Positions 1 through 8,546 of a stretch of DNA of 64,000 nucleotides are shown one piece after another (positions within the stretch are counted from its first letter, which is position 1; every line of letters begins with the position of its first letter). A model generated the notes under the pieces. It was not told the DNA's origin and searched no databases. It saw only the letters and a program-made list of their open reading frames with translations. Made by a program: the position numbers and the translations under genes. The stretch is from NCBI RefSeq assembly GCF_042651565.1, contig NZ_JBHSDF010000005.1; one strand, 5' to 3'. The DNA is from Salinispirillum marinum (lineage in GTDB: Bacteria; Pseudomonadota; Gammaproteobacteria; Pseudomonadales; Natronospirillaceae).

Positions 1-2
1 TT

Positions 3-120
3 TGCTTGACGATCATAGAACCTTGGAACCACCTGATCCCATCCCGAACTCAGACGTGAAACGAGGTATCGCCGATGGTAGTGTGGGGTCTCCCCATGTG
101 AGAGTAGGTCATCGTCAAGC
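3..120 (+). rRNA. rrf: 5S ribosomal RNA
   Basis: This is the 5S rRNA of the large ribosomal subunit. The terminal helix is visible: positions 4-13 pair perfectly with 111-120. The conserved core (CCGAACTCAG near 45-54, then GCCGATGGTAGTGTGGGGTCTCCCCATG around 71-98) is intact. A Rho-independent terminator follows at once, so this is the last gene of an rRNA operon whose 23S gene should lie left of the window. The exact ends are uncertain by a few bases. Confidence 0.95.
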
Positions 121-131
121 TCCTAATGAAC

Positions 132-165
132 AACCCCGCCCTGCACTCAGTGCGGGGTTTTTTAT
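132..165 (+). terminator. Rho-independent terminator of the rRNA operon
   Basis: An 8-bp GC-rich stem (132-139 with 152-159) closes a 12-nt loop and runs into a T tract at 158-163. It starts 11 nt after the 5S end, as expected for the end of an rRNA operon. Confidence 0.85.
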
Positions 166-221
166 TAGCTTCAAGAAATGACCTACTCTCGAGTAGGGTG
201 ATGCGCGGTGGGCAAAGCCCA

Positions 222-248
222 TTGAAAGCCCCTTAACGGGGCTTTCAA
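222..248. repeat. Perfect inverted repeat in the post-5S spacer
   Basis: TTGAAAGCCCC and GGGGCTTTCAA face each other across a 5-nt loop. No T tract follows on either side, so it is not a standard terminator. It lies between two copies of the 5S-tail repeat. Confidence 0.6.
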
Positions 249-255
249 AGCAAAG

Positions 256-299
256 AACGCACGCAGCTGTGCTGCGGGCTGGGCCATCGTCAAGCTCCT
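256..299 (+). repeat. 5S-tail repeat, copy A
   Basis: A block of about 44 bp ending in CCATCGTCAAGCTCCT, which is the 3' strand of 5S helix I plus its flank (compare 108-123). It nearly matches 472-515. As with the true 5S, a terminator hairpin follows (311-338). No 5S core lies upstream, so this is a duplicated tail and not a gene. Confidence 0.7.
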
Positions 300-310
300 A
301 ACAGACCAAC

Positions 311-338
311 GAACCCAGCCTTGTGCTGGGTTTTTTGG
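311..338 (+). terminator. Second Rho-independent terminator downstream of 5S
   Basis: AACCCAGC (312-319) pairs with GCTGGGTT (325-332) around a short loop and is followed by a T run to 336. It has the same position relative to repeat copy A as the first terminator has to the 5S 3' end. Confidence 0.75.
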
Positions 339-380
339 TTTTGGGGCAAGGCAAACATGCCCCCAAAACGGGCTTTCGAG

Positions 381-430
381 GTGTGCCTCCGGCGCTCCAC
401 GGCAGGCCGGGAGGCCGCCTTGAGGCACAC
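381..430. repeat. GC-rich inverted repeat
   Basis: Arms GTGTGCCTC (381-389) and GAGGCACAC (422-430) enclose about 32 nt that is itself rich in GGCC-type pairing. No ribosome binding site or conserved protein is seen here. Function unknown. Confidence 0.45.
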
Positions 431-471
431 GCCCTACGCCCGCGGAATGTTCATCAACATAGGCTGCTATA

Positions 472-515
472 AACGCACGCAGCTGTACTGCGGGCCGGGC
501 CATCGTCAAGCTCTT
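472..515 (+). repeat. 5S-tail repeat, copy B
   Basis: Near-identical to 256-299 and again ending in the 5S helix-I sequence CCATCGTCAAGCTC. A clear terminator does not follow. The rest of 516-561 holds nothing I recognise. Confidence 0.7.
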
Positions 516-561
516 AAATGACACCAAGAGTTCGGCTTAGTGCTAGTGATTGAGGTCGAAG

Positions 562-2088
562 TTACAATTTAAACTGGCGAACCAGTGTTTGTGTTTCCTG
601 CACTGTATCTTGTATTGTGACCACGTCGCGCTGAATCATCTCACCAAACTCTGCGTTTTCCTTCGCTAAATCATTGATGTGGGTGACATGTCCACTGATG
701 GATTCGGTGACACTCTCTTGCTCGCGAGCATTTTCGGCAATTTGCGTGATCAGTTCGGATAACTCCTGTACTTGCTCAACCATGCGGGTGATTTCGGCAC
801 TCACTTCAGTGGAAGTGGCGCGGTTATCCTGTGCCAATGATGATGCTTGCTCTGCGGATGTTAGTGCCGCTTGTGCGGCATGGCCTAGGCGTTCAATTAC
901 CCCCGATATCTGCTTTGTGGATTCTGCTGAACGAGTGGCTAATGTGCGCACTTCATCGGCCACTACGGCAAAGCCACGACCTTGCTCGCCTGCACGAGCG
1001 GCTTCAATGGCAGCATTCAAGGCCAGCAAGTTGGTTTGCTCTGCAATGGTGCTGATGACGCTGAGAGCGCCGCTAATCTCGGTTGTTAGGCTAGCTAGGC
1101 TATTAATTTTCTCTTGTGTATCACTCATGTATTGACTGACCTGTTCGGATTTCTTGGCTGAGTTTTGTACGCGCTCACCAGAAGTCTGTGCTTGTACGGC
1201 AACACCTTGAGTGATTTGGCTAACCGACAAAGCACGTTGGGCGACTTCGCCTGCTGAAGCGGACAATTCATTAATCGCCGTCGCAACCTGATCGGTTTCC
1301 AGTAGTTGATTCTGCATGTTATGTGATGCTTGTACGCTGGAGGTAGCAAAACGCTCGGAGATGACTTTTAATCCATCAACGCCATCGCGAACGGTGCCAA
1401 ACGCTTGCGCTAGAGACAATGTCATACTGTTCAGGTCGCTGGCCAAACGAGCAAATTCATGTTTGCCGTTCACATGAAAATGGGTCGTTAAATCTCGACT
1501 GATCAGGCTACGAATCGGCGTAATAAGGTTATTGATCGCTTGGGCTGCGGTTCGCCCAATGAAAACGGTTGCGGTTCCTGTTATCAAAATAATGACAGAA
1601 ATGATGACCAACATCAGGCTCTGTACGCGATCAATCGTATCCAGAATGCGGCCACTGCCTGTTGCTACCAAGTCGTCAAGAATGTCGTCAACACTGGACA
1701 TAGAGGTCTGAAAGCGCGTGAAGTTGGCGTTTAAGTCAGCTTCGGTAGAGCTTCTGAGTGCACGCCAGTCGCGATTTACATTCTGTTGGGCGGCAATAAC
1801 GGCGGGCACGCCTGATCCCGCATCTATGACGCCATTTAAGGTGTTTAACCAGCGATCACCGTCACTCTCCAGGGCGGTTGTAGTTCGACCGGCCTGTGCT
1901 TCTAGGTAGAAATTCAACGCCGTGATATTGAGATTCTTTACAGCCACCGTACCTGGTATGAGGGTTTGCGGAAAATATCCGGCTAAAGCTTTTGATAGAT
2001 TAAGACCAATCAATGCAATGACTGCAGTCAGGACGATGGCTAATATTTGTGCAATGAGAAGTGCACGCATTTTTCCGAGAATGGTCAT
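562..2088 (-). CDS. Methyl-accepting chemotaxis protein
   Basis: Transmembrane chemoreceptor of 508 residues that senses a periplasmic or membrane signal and controls CheA. Two membrane segments (about 9-31 and 157-178) bracket a short, probably helical sensor domain. A HAMP region (about 180-235) and the cytoplasmic coiled-coil follow, with the conserved hairpin tip at 350-380 (EQTNLLALNAAIEAARAGEQ). There is no C-terminal pentapeptide for CheR/CheB docking. Ligand unknown. The gene stands alone, divergent from glnE. A sigma-28-type promoter about 40 bp upstream (2128-2154) suggests it belongs to the flagellar/chemotaxis regulon. Confidence 0.95.
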   Translation of the reverse strand: MTILGKMRALLIAQILAIVLTAVIALIGLNLSKALAGYFPQTLIPGTVAVKNLNITALNFYLEAQAGRTTTALESDGDRWLNTLNGVIDAGSGVPAVIAAQQNVNRDWRALRSSTEADLNANFTRFQTSMSSVDDILDDLVATGSGRILDTIDRVQSLMLVIISVIILITGTATVFIGRTAAQAINNLITPIRSLISRDLTTHFHVNGKHEFARLASDLNSMTLSLAQAFGTVRDGVDGLKVISERFATSSVQASHNMQNQLLETDQVATAINELSASAGEVAQRALSVSQITQGVAVQAQTSGERVQNSAKKSEQVSQYMSDTQEKINSLASLTTEISGALSVISTIAEQTNLLALNAAIEAARAGEQGRGFAVVADEVRTLATRSAESTKQISGVIERLGHAAQAALTSAEQASSLAQDNRATSTEVSAEITRMVEQVQELSELITQIAENAREQESVTESISGHVTHINDLAKENAEFGEMIQRDVVTIQDTVQETQTLVRQFKL

Positions 2089-2127
2089 AGTAATGGATTA
2101 CCTATTGAATTCAGATGCTAATTTGAC

Positions 2128-2154
2128 TTATCGGCAGATGAGTACGGTGGTTGA
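2128..2154 (-). promoter_or_regulatory. Sigma-28 (FliA) type promoter of the chemoreceptor gene
   Basis: On the minus strand TCAACCAC (2154-2147), an 11-nt spacer, then GCCGATAA (2135-2128). The -10 equals the FliA consensus and the spacing is exact, but the -35 is only partial against TAAAGTTT. The start codon at 2088 lies about 40 nt downstream. Confidence 0.65.
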
Positions 2155-2231
2155 GAGTTGCCATAGCAAAGACTCTCTGTACACTGACTAACAGTGACGA
2201 TTCACTGTCTACCTGAATTACCGAGGTGCCT

Positions 2232-5069
2232 ATGCCCCAACTTGTTGTCGATGAGCTTCTGCCTTTGCTGAAATCAATAGAGCATAGGGGTGCCAAAACT
2301 ATCGCTTGGGAAGCGGCGTTGCATCGGTTGTTGCAGGCCAGTCAGTTTGCCAGCCAAACGCTGGCCCGTTGGCCAGAAATGTTAGAACCCATTATAGCTG
2401 CGTTACCGGATACAGAGAATTTTGCCGAGCAACGTTTGGTTCATTATTGCCAGAACGTCAGTAGTGAAGATGAGTTCATGTCAGCTTTGCGCGTGTGGCG
2501 TAATGAACAGCAGGTGTATTTGATTTGGCAGGAGGTTTTAGAAAGTCCTGAATTGCCCGTTCGATTGACCCGGATTTCTCATGTCGCGGATCTCGGGATT
2601 ACTGCCGCAGAGGACTTCGCCGTAGCCCAGTTGGTGAAGAAATATGGATCGCCTGCCCTGTGCCCTTTTAGCAGCCAGCCCCAGCGTTTGGTGGTGCTCG
2701 GGATGGGGAAATTAGGGGCCGAGGAACTCAACCTGAGCTCTGACATTGACCTTATTTTTGCCTATCCAACGGAAGGTGAAACGAAGGGTGAGCGCAAGGT
2801 GACCCATGGCGAGTTCTTTACCCGCGTGGGTCGTAAGATCATTCAGTACTTAGATCAACGGACCGTTGATGGCTTTGTGTATCGCGTGGATATGCGTTTG
2901 CGTCCGAATGGTCAGAGTGGGCCATTGGCACTGAACTTCCGTGCTACGGAAACCTATTACCAGGACCAAGGGCGCGATTGGGAGCGCTATGCCTTGATCA
3001 AAGCACGTCCTGTTACCTCAGTAGCGGTCGCTGAGCAGGCCTTGATGCCTCCGTTAAAAGCCTTTGTGTTTCGTCGCTACGTGGATTACCAAGTGCTGGA
3101 TGCCTTACGCGAGATGAAACAACGGATTGCTGCCGAAAACCGGCGTCTGCAACGGCAGGCAAATATTAAATTGGGGTCAGGCGGGATTCGTGAGGTCGAG
3201 TTTATTGTGCAGGCGCTGCAGCTCATTCAGGGCGGACAGTCACATGGCTTACAGAATCCCAATATTTTTGCCGCAATGGACACGATTCGGCAGGAGCAAC
3301 TGTTACCAGAAGGCGTCTGCACAGAACTGATGCACAGTTACCAAGCCTTACGCCGTTTAGAGCATCTGATTCAAGCACAGGAGGACAAACAAACACAAGA
3401 GCTGCCGGTTGATGATGAATGGCGACAGCGGCTGGCAGAGACGCTGGGCTATCAGGATTGGACATCGTGTCTGGACTGGGTTGACAACATTCGAGGGGCG
3501 GTTAGCAAACACTTCGATGCCTTTATTGCTCCGCCTGAAGAAGTGATGGATGTCGAGCATCCGTGGGAGCCATTTTGGCTTGAACCCCAAAAGGCAGATT
3601 GGCAGGCTGATTTTGGTGCGCATGCCGACGCGCTGCGCAGCGCCATTGAGCACCTGCGTGCCGATGCAGAAAAGTACCACCTCTCTGACATCGCATTGGC
3701 GCGGTTGGATCGTTTTATGCCGTTGCTCTTGAATGAGCTGTCGCGCTTGCAACACCCCGCAGAAGCCATGAATCGACTGATTCCAGTGATCAGTGGTGTG
3801 CTGCGACGAAGTGCCTATTTGATCATGTTGGTTGAGAACCCGGCAGCGATTCGTGAGCTCGTGAAGCTCGTCATGCTCAGCCCATGGGTGGCCGACCAGT
3901 TGGTGGACAAGGCCTATCTATTGGACGAGTTGACCGACCCAAATGAGTTGTACCGCTTGCCCAGCCGACGAGTTTTGGCCGATGATCTCAAGCAGCGCTT
4001 GTTGCGCTTGCCCGATGATGACTTGGAACAACAAATGGAACAGTTGCGCCATTTCCGGCACAGCCGAGTGTTGCGGGCGGCAGCTTGTGAATTGACGGGC
4101 AATTTGCCGCTCATGAAAATCAGTGACTATCTGACCTACACGGCGGAAGAGGTTTTACAGCAGGTATTGTGGCTAGCTTGGGAGCAAATGACGGAAAAAT
4201 ACGGCATTCCAACGCGGGTTGATGGTCACTTGTGCGACCCTGACTTTGTCATCATGGCCTATGGAAAAATGGGCGGGTTGGAACTGAGTTATGAATCTGA
4301 CTTGGATTTAGTGTTCATTCATGACGGCGCACCACAGGGGCAAACCCGTGGTGTGAAGCCCGTAGACAATAATGTGTTCTTTATGCGTTTGGGCCAACGC
4401 ATCATTCACTTAATGACCACACAAACACCTTCCGGCATTTTATATGAGGTGGACATGCGCCTGCGGCCATCCGGGAACTCGGGTATGTTGGTGTCTTCAT
4501 TAACTGCCTTTCAGGCCTATCAAGAAAAAGAAGCTTGGACTTGGGAACACCAAGCGTTAGTGCGTGCACGTGTGTTAGCCGGATGTCCCAAGTTGAAAGA
4601 GCGGGTAGAAGCGGTGCGCGCCAACATTTTACGCCGACCTAGAGACGGCGTCCGATTGTGGGAAGACGTTACCGCCATGCGCGACAAGATGCGCAGCAAT
4701 TTGGGCACACCCGCAACGCGCCGTGCCGAAGAATATAACGTCAAACAAGACCCCGGTGGAATCGTAGATATTGAGTTTTTGGTGCAGTATTTGTTGCTGA
4801 AACACATCTCTGAAGTACCGGAGTTGGTGCTGTGGTCTGATAACATGCGCTTGTTGGAAACCCTTGCCGACCATGGGGTGCTGACGCAAGAACAACGTAC
4901 TGCACTGAGTACGGCGTACTTGCAATGGCGACAAGAAGTGCATCGGCAAGCGTTGCAGAATGGCGGCGGTAAATTGATCAGTGTCGCCGAGCGGGCGCAA
5001 TTTGAAACCACCATTGCTACCGTTACCGAGCATTGGGAACGCTTGGTTGTGGCGGCTAAGCCTACTTAG
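2232..5069 (+). CDS. glnE: Bifunctional glutamine synthetase adenylyltransferase/adenylyl-removing enzyme
   Basis: GlnE adenylylates and deadenylylates glutamine synthetase, under PII control, to match nitrogen assimilation to supply. The 945-residue length is normal. Both nucleotidyltransferase halves are present: the N-terminal deadenylylase (GMGKLGAEELNLSSDIDLIF, near 157-177) and the C-terminal adenylylase (YGKMGGLELSYESDLDLVF, near 676-696), each with the D-x-D metal pair. I chose the ATG at 2232 because GAGG at 2223-2226 sits 5 nt before it. An in-frame GTG at 2226 would destroy that site. The stop overlaps the stop of the convergent acyltransferase gene. Confidence 0.96.
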   Translation: MPQLVVDELLPLLKSIEHRGAKTIAWEAALHRLLQASQFASQTLARWPEMLEPIIAALPDTENFAEQRLVHYCQNVSSEDEFMSALRVWRNEQQVYLIWQEVLESPELPVRLTRISHVADLGITAAEDFAVAQLVKKYGSPALCPFSSQPQRLVVLGMGKLGAEELNLSSDIDLIFAYPTEGETKGERKVTHGEFFTRVGRKIIQYLDQRTVDGFVYRVDMRLRPNGQSGPLALNFRATETYYQDQGRDWERYALIKARPVTSVAVAEQALMPPLKAFVFRRYVDYQVLDALREMKQRIAAENRRLQRQANIKLGSGGIREVEFIVQALQLIQGGQSHGLQNPNIFAAMDTIRQEQLLPEGVCTELMHSYQALRRLEHLIQAQEDKQTQELPVDDEWRQRLAETLGYQDWTSCLDWVDNIRGAVSKHFDAFIAPPEEVMDVEHPWEPFWLEPQKADWQADFGAHADALRSAIEHLRADAEKYHLSDIALARLDRFMPLLLNELSRLQHPAEAMNRLIPVISGVLRRSAYLIMLVENPAAIRELVKLVMLSPWVADQLVDKAYLLDELTDPNELYRLPSRRVLADDLKQRLLRLPDDDLEQQMEQLRHFRHSRVLRAAACELTGNLPLMKISDYLTYTAEEVLQQVLWLAWEQMTEKYGIPTRVDGHLCDPDFVIMAYGKMGGLELSYESDLDLVFIHDGAPQGQTRGVKPVDNNVFFMRLGQRIIHLMTTQTPSGILYEVDMRLRPSGNSGMLVSSLTAFQAYQEKEAWTWEHQALVRARVLAGCPKLKERVEAVRANILRRPRDGVRLWEDVTAMRDKMRSNLGTPATRRAEEYNVKQDPGGIVDIEFLVQYLLLKHISEVPELVLWSDNMRLLETLADHGVLTQEQRTALSTAYLQWRQEVHRQALQNGGGKLISVAERAQFETTIATVTEHWERLVVAAKPT

Positions 5070-5974
5070 TAGATCTTGGGCTCGCCTTCCGGGCGGGTTT
5101 TAAAGCGCTTATGCAGCCACAGGTATTGTGCTGGATTCTCCCGTATACGAGCCTCAAGCCATCCATTGTACGCCGTGGTATCGGCTTCAATATCGCCACT
5201 GTTCATTCCGGTATGCTCTGCGAGGTAGATCTCATAGCCTTGTCGGGTACGAATATGATGGGTGAGGAAAATGCGTGCTTGGGCGACGTGGGCGAGTTTA
5301 GCTGTAGCGGTTACGGTGGCCGTTGGCAGCCCGAAGAAGGGGACGAAAATAGACCGTTTACGCCCCAGATCTTGATCCGGTGCGTAAAAAATAATTCGAC
5401 CCTGCTTTAATCGTCGAATCATACTGCGCATGTCATTTTTTTCGATCAATGCCTCGACATAACGCAGACGTCCCCGGCATTGAAAATAATTCATCAGTGG
5501 ATTGTCATGTGGGCGATGCAAGGTGTCATAGTCCAGCACGGTGCCGAGCAGCGCACCACAAATATCAACCGAGGAAAAATGTGCACCCAGCAACAGGATA
5601 CCCTGCCCGGTTTCAGCGGCTTGTTTTAGCGCTTCTAACTGGTGGACTTGCCACTGAATGGATAAGCGAGACGGCTTAGAAAACCAAGCCATACAGGTTT
5701 CAGGTAAGGCTTTACCGGACTCTCGGAATACGGCTTTTACCAGCTCGTGTTGTTCCTCCGGTGTGCGTTCGGGAAAGGCCAGTGCAATGTTCTTCTTGGC
5801 CACCTGGCGGCGACTGCCAATCACATAATAAAACAGGCGACCTAAACCACTGCCAAACGCCATTTGCACCCGATAAGGTAAGTGAGCAATTACCCACATC
5901 AAGCCCAGCAATACCCAAACAGCCCAGTAGCGGGGGGCAAACCAAGCTCTATCAAGTATAGGGGTTTGGGTCAT
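5066..5974 (-). CDS. lpxL: Lipid A biosynthesis lauroyl-type acyltransferase (LpxL/HtrB family)
   Basis: Inner-membrane late acyltransferase that adds a secondary acyl chain to Kdo2-lipid IVA. It has 302 residues from the ATG at 5974. There is one N-terminal hydrophobic anchor (about 17-33), the catalytic HX4D motif (H132...D137 in AHFSSVD) and the downstream FYAPDQDLG block typical of LpxL/LpxM enzymes. An in-frame start 24 bp upstream is possible. Chain specificity (LpxL, LpxM or LpxP) cannot be read from the sequence, so the symbol is tentative. Convergent with glnE. Confidence 0.9.
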   Translation of the reverse strand: MTQTPILDRAWFAPRYWAVWVLLGLMWVIAHLPYRVQMAFGSGLGRLFYYVIGSRRQVAKKNIALAFPERTPEEQHELVKAVFRESGKALPETCMAWFSKPSRLSIQWQVHQLEALKQAAETGQGILLLGAHFSSVDICGALLGTVLDYDTLHRPHDNPLMNYFQCRGRLRYVEALIEKNDMRSMIRRLKQGRIIFYAPDQDLGRKRSIFVPFFGLPTATVTATAKLAHVAQARIFLTHHIRTRQGYEIYLAEHTGMNSGDIEADTTAYNGWLEARIRENPAQYLWLHKRFKTRPEGEPKIY

Positions 5975-6034
5975 CACGATAATGCTGAGCCTATGCAAAC
6001 AGTCAGGCTGTGCATTGTACGCGAATGTGCGCTC

Positions 6035-6062
6035 GTGTTAAGACCGTGTAGGCCGATATAAT
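6035..6062 (+). promoter_or_regulatory. Candidate promoter of the GNAT gene
   Basis: A perfect TATAAT -10 at 6057-6062, with a weak -35 (GTGTTA at 6035-6040) 16 bp upstream. It lies in the 120-bp gap between the divergent acyltransferase and GNAT genes. Confidence 0.35.
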
Positions 6063-6095
6063 GTTGTTAACATTCAATTGGAAAAGCGTTTCCGC

Positions 6096-6584
6096 ATGAG
6101 CACCAGGCCCGCCCAACGTCAGGATATCACCGCCATTTACCGTGCACTGAGCAGCGTGATTGCCGAACAACACTATTTGATGAGCGCACATAAGCCCGAC
6201 CTACCGCATTTTTCACGCTTTCTGGAGGCCAATCTTGAACGTGGTTATCCCGTTTTGGTGGCGGAAGAGGGTAGGCATGTGGTGGGGTGGTGCGATGTGT
6301 ACCCGCGTGGCCCGGATGTGCAACGCCACGTGGGGCGCTTGGGTATGGGCGTGGTGGCGCATTTTCGAGGCCGTGGACATGGTAAGCAATTACTCACGGA
6401 GGCAATAGCGGCCAGTTGGCGCGCCGGGTTTACCCGACTGGAGCTGGAAGTTTTTGCTGATAATCCGGTTGCTATTGCGCTGTATGAGCGCGCCGGCTTT
6501 CAGCGCGAGGGGCTGCACCGGCGAGTACGAAAAGACAGCAAAGGCTATCGGGATATGATCAGTATGGCGTTGCTGGCGCTTTAA
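6096..6584 (+). CDS. GNAT family N-acetyltransferase
   Basis: Acetyl-CoA-dependent N-acetyltransferase of 162 residues. The acetyl-CoA binding loop is in the stretch MGVVAHFRGRGHGKQLLTEA, followed by the ELEVFADNPVAIALYERAGFQREG segment typical of RimI/PhnO-like members. The substrate cannot be told. I used the ATG at 6096, with a GGAAAA purine stretch 10 nt upstream. A TTG at 6078 in the same frame is the alternative. It ends 4 bp from the convergent nagB gene. Confidence 0.85.
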   Translation: MSTRPAQRQDITAIYRALSSVIAEQHYLMSAHKPDLPHFSRFLEANLERGYPVLVAEEGRHVVGWCDVYPRGPDVQRHVGRLGMGVVAHFRGRGHGKQLLTEAIAASWRAGFTRLELEVFADNPVAIALYERAGFQREGLHRRVRKDSKGYRDMISMALLAL

Positions 6585-6588
6585 GTTG

Positions 6589-7368
6589 TTAGCGCTGTAA
6601 GCGTTGATTCTCTTGCTCAATATGTTGGTAGAAGTCGCGCATTTTCAGTTGTTGCGCGGCGGCTTCATCAATCACTACGGTGACGTTTGGATGCATTTGC
6701 AGAATGCTGGCCGGACAAGCTGCGCTAATGGCTCCTTCTATCATGGCCTGCACGGCGGGTGCCTTGCTCTCACCCGTCGCCAACAGGGTAATCTGTCGCG
6801 CTTCCAATATGGTGCCAATACCCATGGTGATGGACAAATGCGGTTGAAATTCGTCGGCATGGAAGAAGCGCGCATTGTCGGCGATGGTCGCTGACGTCAG
6901 GGTTTTGATGCGAGTTCGGCTACCCAGGCTCGACGATGGTTCATTAAAGCCAATGTGGCCGTTGCGGCCTAGCCCCAACAGTTGCAGGTCAATACCTCCG
7001 GCCGCTCGAATCGCTAACTCATAGTCGGCGCAAGCTTGTTGCGGGTCGGTGGCCATACCATCCGGCACGTAGGTGTTTTCCCGGTTTATATCAATGTGTG
7101 AGAACAGATGTTGATCCATGAATGATCGATAACTTTGCGGATGATCAGCCGCCAGTCCCAGATATTCATCCAAATTGAATGTCCGTACCGCACGGAAGGA
7201 CAGCTTGCCACGGCGTACGCGTTCAATCAGTTGTGCATAGGTATGGAGGGGCGTGGAGCCTGTTGCTAAGCCCAGTACCGAGTCTGCGCGTCGGGCAATT
7301 TGCTGTTGAATTTGCGTTGCAGCGTACTCAGCGACGGCCTGTGCATCCGGTAATATAATGACTTTCAT
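6589..7368 (-). CDS. nagB: Glucosamine-6-phosphate deaminase
   Basis: Converts glucosamine-6-phosphate to fructose-6-phosphate and ammonia, the last step of GlcNAc catabolism. It has 259 residues from the ATG at 7368. Signatures are the phosphate loop LATGSTP (34-40), RTFNLDEY with the catalytic Asp near 67, and LGLGRNGHIGFNEP with His138 and Glu143. Asn stands where the E. coli enzyme has Asp141, as in Bacillus-type NagB. The start codon overlaps the nagA stop (ATGA), so the two are translationally coupled in the operon nagK-gntR-nagA-nagB. Confidence 0.95.
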   Translation of the reverse strand: MKVIILPDAQAVAEYAATQIQQQIARRADSVLGLATGSTPLHTYAQLIERVRRGKLSFRAVRTFNLDEYLGLAADHPQSYRSFMDQHLFSHIDINRENTYVPDGMATDPQQACADYELAIRAAGGIDLQLLGLGRNGHIGFNEPSSSLGSRTRIKTLTSATIADNARFFHADEFQPHLSITMGIGTILEARQITLLATGESKAPAVQAMIEGAISAACPASILQMHPNVTVVIDEAAAQQLKMRDFYQHIEQENQRLQR

Positions 7369-8534
7369 GCTGCGTTGTCTCCCGCACGGTTTTCCGTGCG
7401 CTCGGCCATACCGGCAACCCAAGTCTCTAACACATTCAAGTCGTCATCCAGATGCACTAAATCGGCTTGGTGGCCCGGTTTTAGCCAACCCAGTTGTTCA
7501 TCCAAATGCAGGTATTCCGCCGGAAAACGTGATGCCATGGCCAAAGCATGTTCCAGTGGAATGCCGACATCTTGCACGCAGCAGCGCACCGCATCGATCA
7601 GGCCAATGGCCGAGCCCGCTAGCCGACCTTCTGCCGACACCAATCGTCCATCAACCGCAGTGAGGGTTTCATCATATAAGGTAAAGGAGATGCTGGTACT
7701 ACCCACGGTGGCCATGGAGTCACTGACCAAATACAGTTTACCCAAGGGCTTAGCCCGATACGCCAAGAGCACAGAGGCCGGGTGAACATGGAAATTATCG
7801 ACAATAATACCTGCATGCATTTCATGGTGCGTTAAAGCCGCACCCACGACACCGGGCTCGCGACCTTGTAACGGACGCATGGCGTTGTACAGGTGAGTCA
7901 CGCCATTCAAACCCTCCTGAATGGCCCGCTCCACTTCTTCATAGCGTGCGTGGGTATGCCCCGCAGATACTTCGACCCCGGCACGCACGAGCTGCGCTAT
8001 TTGACCCGGTAGCATCATTTCAGGTGCCAGAGTCAGCAGTACAGGCATATCGAGTGCTAAGGTGCTGATCATTTTAAGGTCGCTGGACGTCATGGTGCGT
8101 AAATAGTCGCTGTGATGTACGCCACGTTGTTCGACATTAAAAAACGGCCCCTCAATGTGCATGCCAAGAATGCCGGGGTTGTCCACCCGTGCGTCTTTCA
8201 CCGCAGCCATACAAGCCTGCAAGCGTTCAGGTGTATCGCTGATGGTGGTGGGCAGAAGGCGGGTCGTGCCGACTTTTCGATGTCCGGCGGTGATGCGCTT
8301 TAGGGCATCCACACTCGGGTCGTTATTGAACAAAACACCACCGCCACCGTTGACTTGTAAATCAATAAACCCTGGTGCAAGTAGACCACCGTTCAAGACC
8401 TGGCGTGCCATGTCGTGAGGCACTTGATGTTTTGGCACTACATTGGCGATCGTGTTGCCATCCACCAATACGGCGTGGTCGTCGAGAAAGCGCTCACCGT
8501 CAAACAGTCGGGCGCCTAACAGGGCGGTGGTCAT
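7365..8534 (-). CDS. nagA: N-acetylglucosamine-6-phosphate deacetylase
   Basis: Removes the acetyl group from GlcNAc-6-phosphate to give GlcN-6-phosphate, the NagB substrate. The 389-residue amidohydrolase carries the metal and catalytic residues: Glu128 (HIEGPFFN), His193 (SAGHTHA), His214 (THLYNAMRPL) and Asp272 (VSDSM). These align with E. coli NagA Glu131, His195, His216 and Asp273. It lies 12 bp downstream of the GntR regulator and overlaps nagB by 4 bp. Confidence 0.96.
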   Translation of the reverse strand: MTTALLGARLFDGERFLDDHAVLVDGNTIANVVPKHQVPHDMARQVLNGGLLAPGFIDLQVNGGGGVLFNNDPSVDALKRITAGHRKVGTTRLLPTTISDTPERLQACMAAVKDARVDNPGILGMHIEGPFFNVEQRGVHHSDYLRTMTSSDLKMISTLALDMPVLLTLAPEMMLPGQIAQLVRAGVEVSAGHTHARYEEVERAIQEGLNGVTHLYNAMRPLQGREPGVVGAALTHHEMHAGIIVDNFHVHPASVLLAYRAKPLGKLYLVSDSMATVGSTSISFTLYDETLTAVDGRLVSAEGRLAGSAIGLIDAVRCCVQDVGIPLEHALAMASRFPAEYLHLDEQLGWLKPGHQADLVHLDDDLNVLETWVAGMAERTENRAGDNAA

Positions 8535-8546
8535 GATAATTCCTTG

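Noticed and set aside
183..527. 114-codon open frame after 5S on the minus strand, and a 66-codon frame on the plus strand
   Set aside because: Both run through terminators and inverted repeats, with no recognisable protein features.
2226..2231. GTG start for glnE
   Set aside because: It consumes the GAGG that serves as the ribosome binding site of the ATG at 2232.
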